Under the pieces are notes generated by a model. The model made no database searches. It saw nothing but the letters and a program-made list of their open reading frames with translations, and was not told the DNA's origin. A program made the translations under genes and the position numbers. Positions 59,713 through 64,000 of a stretch of 64,000 nucleotides of DNA are shown here, in pieces; positions within the stretch are counted from its first letter, which is position 1; every line of letters starts with the position of its first letter. The stretch spans positions 2,117,001 to 2,181,000 of the forward strand of contig NZ_CP139707.1 of NCBI RefSeq assembly GCF_034377145.1, given 5' to 3'. Source of the DNA: Sulfitobacter sp. OXR-159 (GTDB lineage Bacteria > Pseudomonadota > Alphaproteobacteria > Rhodobacterales > Rhodobacteraceae).

Positions 59713-61230
59713 CTACCCCGGTTGAAACAAGTCCCGGTAGGTGTCGCGCAGCACGTTCTTTTGCACCTTGCCCATCGTGTTGCGCGGCAATTCCGGCAGG
59801 ACGATCAGCTTGGCGGGTCGTTTGAACTTGGCCAGCGATCCGGCCACATCCCCGGCGATCTGCGCAAGGTCCAACTCCGCGCCCCGCCGCGCCACCAACA
59901 CCGCCACCACGCTTTCCCCGAAATCGGGATGCGGCACGCCAAACACCGCGCTTTCCAGCACGCCCGGTCGGTCATCGAGCAGCAGTTCGACCTCCTTAGG
60001 GTAGATATTATAGCCGCCCGAGATGATCAGGTCTTTGTCGCGGCCCACAATGGTCACATAGCCATCCGCATCGCGCCGCCCCAGATCGCCGGTGATGAAA
60101 AAGCCATCTTCGCGCAGTTCGGCGGCGGTTTTCTCGGGCATCTGCCAATAGCCCTTGAAGACATTCGGGCCACGTACTTCGATGCTGCCTATCTCTCCGT
60201 CCGGCAGGGTCGCGCCGGTTTTGGGGTCGGTGATTTTCAACTCCACATCCGGCAGCGGCAGGCCCACGGTGCCCGCGCGGCGCTCGCCTTCATAGGGGTT
60301 TGATGTGTTCATATTGGTCTCGGTCATGCCGTAACGCTCTAGGATACGGTGGCCGGTGCGTTCTTCAAAATCGACATGGGTTTCGGCCAAAAGCGGAGCC
60401 GACCCCGAGATGAACAGCCGCATGTTCGCCGTCGTCTCACGGGTGAAACGCGCGTCGTCCAAAAGCCGGGTGTAGAAGGTTGGCACCCCCATCATCGCGG
60501 TGGCATGGGGCATCCGGTCGATCAACCGGTCGATGTCGAGCTTGGGCATGAAGATCATCGCGCCCCCCGCCACCAGCGTCACATTGGTCGCCACGAACAG
60601 CCCGTGCGTGTGAAAGATCGGCAGCGCATGCAGCAGCACGTCACTTGCGGTGAAGCGCCACAGGTCGGCCAGCGTCTGCGCGTTCGACAAAAGGTTTGCC
60701 TGCGTCAGCATTGCCCCCTTAGAGCGCCCCGTGGTGCCCGAGGTATAGAGGAAGGCCGCAAGGTCATCGGCGTCCCGTGCCACAGTCTCAAAATTATCGG
60801 AGGCCGAGGTCGCACGATCCGCAAAGCTGCCGTCGTTATCCGCCCCCAACGTCTCAAGTTGGCAACCCGCCGCCTTGGCCACCGGAGCCATCTCATTGCG
60901 GCGCGCAGGCTGGCAGACAAAGGCTGCCGCCCCGCTGTCGGTCACGAAATAGCGCACCTCATCGGCGGTATAGGCGGTATTGAGCGGCAAAAAGATGACC
61001 CCGGCCTGCACGCAGGCGGCATAAAGCGCCAAAGCGTCGGCGGATTTGTCGATCTGCACCGCGAGCCGGTCACCCGGCTTTAGGCCAAGATCGGTCAGCA
61101 CATGGGCAAACCGCGCAGCGCGCCCAAGGAAACCCGCGTGGGTCAGCACGACCCCGCCTTCGAGATGCAGAAAGGCCGTCGTTTTGCCAGCGTGACGGCC
61201 AAACAGAGTGTCATAAAGGGGGTTTGCCAT
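59713..61230 (-). CDS. matB: Malonyl-CoA synthetase
   Basis: 505 residues, ANL superfamily. The P-loop is YTSGTTGRSKGAM, with LPIFHTHGLFVATNVTLVAG, ERYGMTETNMNTSNPYEGER, the hinge TGDLGRRDADGYVTIVGRDK and the catalytic Lys in LPRNTMGKVQKNVLR. The MTETNM-NPY-G-RR-GTVG run is characteristic of MatB over other acyl-CoA ligases. It makes malonyl-CoA from malonate. I chose the ATG at 61230 for GAGGAG. The upstream TRAP transporter may import the malonate or another dicarboxylate. Confidence 0.92.
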   Translation of the reverse strand: MANPLYDTLFGRHAGKTTAFLHLEGGVVLTHAGFLGRAARFAHVLTDLGLKPGDRLAVQIDKSADALALYAACVQAGVIFLPLNTAYTADEVRYFVTDSGAAAFVCQPARRNEMAPVAKAAGCQLETLGADNDGSFADRATSASDNFETVARDADDLAAFLYTSGTTGRSKGAMLTQANLLSNAQTLADLWRFTASDVLLHALPIFHTHGLFVATNVTLVAGGAMIFMPKLDIDRLIDRMPHATAMMGVPTFYTRLLDDARFTRETTANMRLFISGSAPLLAETHVDFEERTGHRILERYGMTETNMNTSNPYEGERRAGTVGLPLPDVELKITDPKTGATLPDGEIGSIEVRGPNVFKGYWQMPEKTAAELREDGFFITGDLGRRDADGYVTIVGRDKDLIISGGYNIYPKEVELLLDDRPGVLESAVFGVPHPDFGESVVAVLVARRGAELDLAQIAGDVAGSLAKFKRPAKLIVLPELPRNTMGKVQKNVLRDTYRDLFQPG

Positions 61231-61405
61231 CACGGTGCTCCTCGCGTGTTGTTCTTGGGAAAGCCGACTGCCTCCTTGCGGGATTACAACCGCATCACGC
61301 GGGGTAATGCAAGCCAACCGAAGCCCGCGCGCGGCGGCACAGTCGGCAAATGTCGAATTAAGGCAATAGCTTGCGGGGCGGCGCTGAGGCGCGCCGCCCC
61401 AAGAT

Positions 61406-62722
61406 TCAGCGGCCCATCAAACCGGGCAACCATGTGCCGATACCCGGCAGCCAAACAATCAATGCCAGAACGAAGAGCTTGATCAGCAGGAACGGCATGA
61501 CCGACGCATAGATCTGTGGCATCCGGATTTCAGGCGGCGCCACGCCCCGCATGACGAACAGCAGCAGACCAAAGGGCGGTGTCAGCAAACCGATCTCCAT
61601 GGTCAGCAGATAGACCACGCCAAGGGTCAGCTCATTGATCTCCATCGCACCCGCCAAGGGCACGAAGACCGGTACGGTGACCATCAGCATTGAAACCTGA
61701 TCAATGAAGCACCCCAAAAAGAGCAGGATCGCGATCATCCCCAAAAGCACCATCAAAGGCGTCGGATCGACCGCGTTGATTGCGTTGATCAGCCCATTGG
61801 TCGCCCCCGAGAAAGACAGCACCTGCGCAAAGGTCTGGCTGGCCGCAATGATGAACAGGATCATCACCGAAAGCTTCAGCGTCTCCATCAAGGCGCGGCC
61901 CATCTTCTCCCAACTCAGCGCGCGATAGGCCGCCCCGATGATCACGGCGGTGATGCTGCCAAGGGCGGCACTTTCCGTGGGCGTTGCGATCCCCGCCAGC
62001 AGTGAGCCGATGACCACAGCAAAAAGCACCGACAGCGGCAGCACATAGATCACGAAAGGCGTCCAGCGTTCACGGAGGGTCATTTCCTCATAGACATCTG
62101 GCGGCGCCACCTTCGGGTCCAGCACACTGCGCCCCACCACATAAACCACAAAGAGCACCGCCAGCAGCAGCGCGGGCAGCACCCCCGCGATCAGCAGCCC
62201 GGCGATGGAAATACCCGCGAGCGAGCCCACCAGAACCGCCAGTGCCGAGGGCGGGATCAACATCGCAATCGCGCCCGAGGCCATGATCGGCCCCATCGCC
62301 ATCGAGGGATGATAGCCCCGTTTCAGCATCCCCGGCAGCAGCGTGCCGCCCAGCATCGCGGTATTGGCGATGGTCGAGCCGGAGAGGGCTGCAAAGATCG
62401 TGCCGCCAAAGATCGTCACGACCGACATGCGGCCCGGAATGCGCGTCACCACCCGCTCGATCGCGTCAATGGCCCGGTGCGCGACCCCGGTCTGAAAGAG
62501 GATCTCTCCCATCAAGATAAACAGCGGTATCGGCGCGAGTTGAAAATTCGCCACCGATTGCGCCGAGTTGCGTGCCAGTTGCAGAATGCCGCGGTCTCCG
62601 CCCAATACGAAATAGGCGCCTACGGTGGTCACGGCGATAAAGGCAAAGGCGACCGGCAGACCGATCAACAGCAAAACCGCCAATCCGCCCAGCATCAAAG
62701 TCAGTGTCAGGCCCCAATCCAT
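61406..62722 (-). CDS. dctM: TRAP transporter large permease (DctM)
   Basis: 438 residues with 12 membrane helices. MDWGLTLTLMLGGLAVLLLI, LIPPSALAVLVGSLAGISIA, GIATPTESAALGSITAVIIG and LTPPFGLLLFVMRGV are DctM/SiaM signatures. Symports substrate with Na+. The ATG lies just after the DctQ stop; a GTG four codons earlier lies inside dctQ. Confidence 0.94.
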   Translation of the reverse strand: MDWGLTLTLMLGGLAVLLLIGLPVAFAFIAVTTVGAYFVLGGDRGILQLARNSAQSVANFQLAPIPLFILMGEILFQTGVAHRAIDAIERVVTRIPGRMSVVTIFGGTIFAALSGSTIANTAMLGGTLLPGMLKRGYHPSMAMGPIMASGAIAMLIPPSALAVLVGSLAGISIAGLLIAGVLPALLLAVLFVVYVVGRSVLDPKVAPPDVYEEMTLRERWTPFVIYVLPLSVLFAVVIGSLLAGIATPTESAALGSITAVIIGAAYRALSWEKMGRALMETLKLSVMILFIIAASQTFAQVLSFSGATNGLINAINAVDPTPLMVLLGMIAILLFLGCFIDQVSMLMVTVPVFVPLAGAMEINELTLGVVYLLTMEIGLLTPPFGLLLFVMRGVAPPEIRMPQIYASVMPFLLIKLFVLALIVWLPGIGTWLPGLMGR

Positions 62723-62723
62723 C

Positions 62724-63218
62724 TCAAAGACCACTCAAACTACGCTCGGCCGTTTCCGGATAGAGCAGACGACGGATAAAGATGATCGTACACAGCGCCA
62801 GCGACAGCGGCACAAAGGCCAGCATCCACCACTCCGGGATCACAAAAGAGGTGCGGATCATCGACCCGCGCGCGGCAGAGGCCAGCACCGCCTGCAGCCC
62901 GTACCAGCCCAGCACCCCCGCTGTCACCGCGCCGATGGCGCTGGTCAGGCGGGTCAAAGCATAGGCAGTGCGCTGCGACAGGTTGCTGGTGATCAGATCA
63001 ACCTTCACATGCCCGCCGATTGACAGCACCCAAGGCGCGCCGAGGAAGGTGGCAATCATCAACGCATATTGGATGGCATCCAGCGCGCCATAGACCACCG
63101 GCAAGCCGAGATTGCGCAGCACCACGTTGATCGCGATAAACACCGCGATCACCCCGAGGATACCGGCCGAGAAAACGGCCAGCCCCCGGAGTGTCCGGTC
63201 AAACAATGTTGAGATCAT
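62724..63218 (-). CDS. dctQ: TRAP transporter small permease (DctQ)
   Basis: 164 residues, four helices. RGLAVFSAGILGVIAVFIAI, GAPWVLSIGGHVKVDLITSN and LAFVPLSLALCTIIFIRRLL are typical of DctQ. It pairs with DctM; seven bases separate it from dctP. Confidence 0.92.
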   Translation of the reverse strand: MISTLFDRTLRGLAVFSAGILGVIAVFIAINVVLRNLGLPVVYGALDAIQYALMIATFLGAPWVLSIGGHVKVDLITSNLSQRTAYALTRLTSAIGAVTAGVLGWYGLQAVLASAARGSMIRTSFVIPEWWMLAFVPLSLALCTIIFIRRLLYPETAERSLSGL

Positions 63219-63225
63219 CGGGCGA

Positions 63226-64000
63226 TCACTTGGTCATGCAGGCGCGCATCTGCTGCGCAAGATCGGCATCCACTTCTGCGACAGCGGCCCAGCCAGCATC
63301 GCGCGCGGCATTGGTCCAAGCTTCGGCATCGGCCTCGCTGAAGGTGATCGTCTCGATCCCCGCCTCTGCCTGCGCCGCGTATTCCGTCGCGTTGCGGTCG
63401 GCATTGTCGTTGTTAAGCTCCTCCATCCAAGCCGCGCCCTCTTCGAGTTTGGCGCGCTGTTCGTCGGTCAGCCCGTTCCACGTGTCGAGGTTCACCAGCA
63501 GGTTCACGTCGACGTTGTAAAAGCTCGGGTCGACCCGGTATTTCGTCTGCTCGTCCCAGCCGAGATCAAGCACACCCTGCGAGGGCCAGCCGTAACCGTC
63601 AATCGCCCCACGCTCCAGCGCGCTATAGACTTCGCCCGGCGCGGTGCGCACCAGATTGGCGCCCAGTTGCGTGAACATCGCCTGATAAACCGGTGTGGTG
63701 CGGATGGTCAGACCGCTCAGGTCCGGCCCCTCGACCGGTTTGGTCAGATAGAGGTGATAGCCGATCCCGTCGCCGCCGTGGCCGAGGTATTTGACGTTCA
63801 TCTGCTCTTGGTGGATGCGGTCGACCAGTTCATAGCAGCCATTCTCGCGCTGCTCTTGAATGGTGTTTTCCGCCAGATGCAGCGCGTCGCCCGTGGGCAG
63901 CAGGTTCGGGTAATAGGCCGTGGTGTTGTTAGCGATATCGACAACGCCAGATTGCACCGCGTTGCCCAATTCAAAGGGCGGCACGGCCTCTGGCCCGCCG
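63226..64000 (-). CDS. dctP: TRAP transporter substrate-binding protein (DctP), N-terminus outside window
   Basis: The frame is open to the right edge (GGPEAVPPFELGNAV is the first visible part), so about 257 C-terminal residues are seen. GVVDIANNTTAYYPNLLPTG, RTTPVYQAMFTQLGANLVRT and ALERGAIDGYGWPSQGV are DctP-family features; the Arg in LTIRTTPVY is the carboxylate-binding Arg. Substrate a carboxylic acid, identity unknown. Confidence 0.93.
   Translation of the reverse strand, partial: GGPEAVPPFELGNAVQSGVVDIANNTTAYYPNLLPTGDALHLAENTIQEQRENGCYELVDRIHQEQMNVKYLGHGGDGIGYHLYLTKPVEGPDLSGLTIRTTPVYQAMFTQLGANLVRTAPGEVYSALERGAIDGYGWPSQGVLDLGWDEQTKYRVDPSFYNVDVNLLVNLDTWNGLTDEQRAKLEEGAAWMEELNNDNADRNATEYAAQAEAGIETITFSEADAEAWTNAARDAGWAAVAEVDADLAQQMRACMTK

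Overview
The window is 64 kb of a GC-rich alphaproteobacterial chromosome. The host genes (Mrp/Pha antiporter with fused A/B subunits, choline ABC transporter, malonyl-CoA synthetase beside a TRAP transporter, CueR/CopA copper defence, EgtB) fit a marine Rhodobacterales (Roseobacter-group) bacterium. The genus, perhaps Sulfitobacter-like, is an inference from gene content.

Bases 1 to about 37.6 kb are a prophage whose left end lies outside the window. It is a mosaic: a lambda-type head module (GpA-family terminase, lambda portal, ClpP-like protease with a nested scaffold, decoration protein D, capsid protein E) joined to a P2/Mu-type contractile tail (V, W, J, I, fibre, sheath, tube, E/E', tape measure, U, X, D). 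The left part holds a lysogeny switch: an XRE repressor, a divergent small Cro-like gene and four copies of a 16-bp operator. Early genes follow: a CII-like regulator, a DUF1937 protein, a beta-class DNA methyltransferase, and a replication initiator carrying iteron-like repeats inside its own gene. Next comes an unusual NusG-like protein fused to a Lar-like zinc ribbon, followed by a 370-base structured non-coding stretch with two strong tandem terminators. The late operon starts immediately after, which suggests an antitermination circuit.

The most striking element is a complete diversity-generating retroelement (DGR, 21.1-24.0 kb) inside the tail operon. It has a C-type-lectin/FGE-fold target protein with a 117-bp variable repeat at its C-terminus, an Avd accessory protein, an invariant 117-bp template repeat, and a DGR reverse transcriptase with YMDD. 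VR and TR differ at 12 positions, and all 12 are adenines in the TR. The prophage therefore probably diversifies a receptor-binding tail protein.

The late region also has a canonical slippery heptamer for E/E' frameshifting, a nested Nu3-like scaffold start, a holin-like/GH24 endolysin fusion, and nested Rz/Rz1-type spanins. At 34.5-37.5 kb there are cargo genes (a DUF6414-like protein, a 58-codon overlapping frame) and a leftward operon with a DHH phosphoesterase.

From 37.8 kb to the end are host genes: purU, egtB, a 1743-residue secreted DUF11/GEVED protein, copA with a MerR-type 19-bp-spacer promoter and cueR, choXWV, a caspase-like Sel1 protein lacking the catalytic histidine, mrpABCDEFG, matB, and a TRAP transporter (dctMQP, with DctP cut by the right edge).
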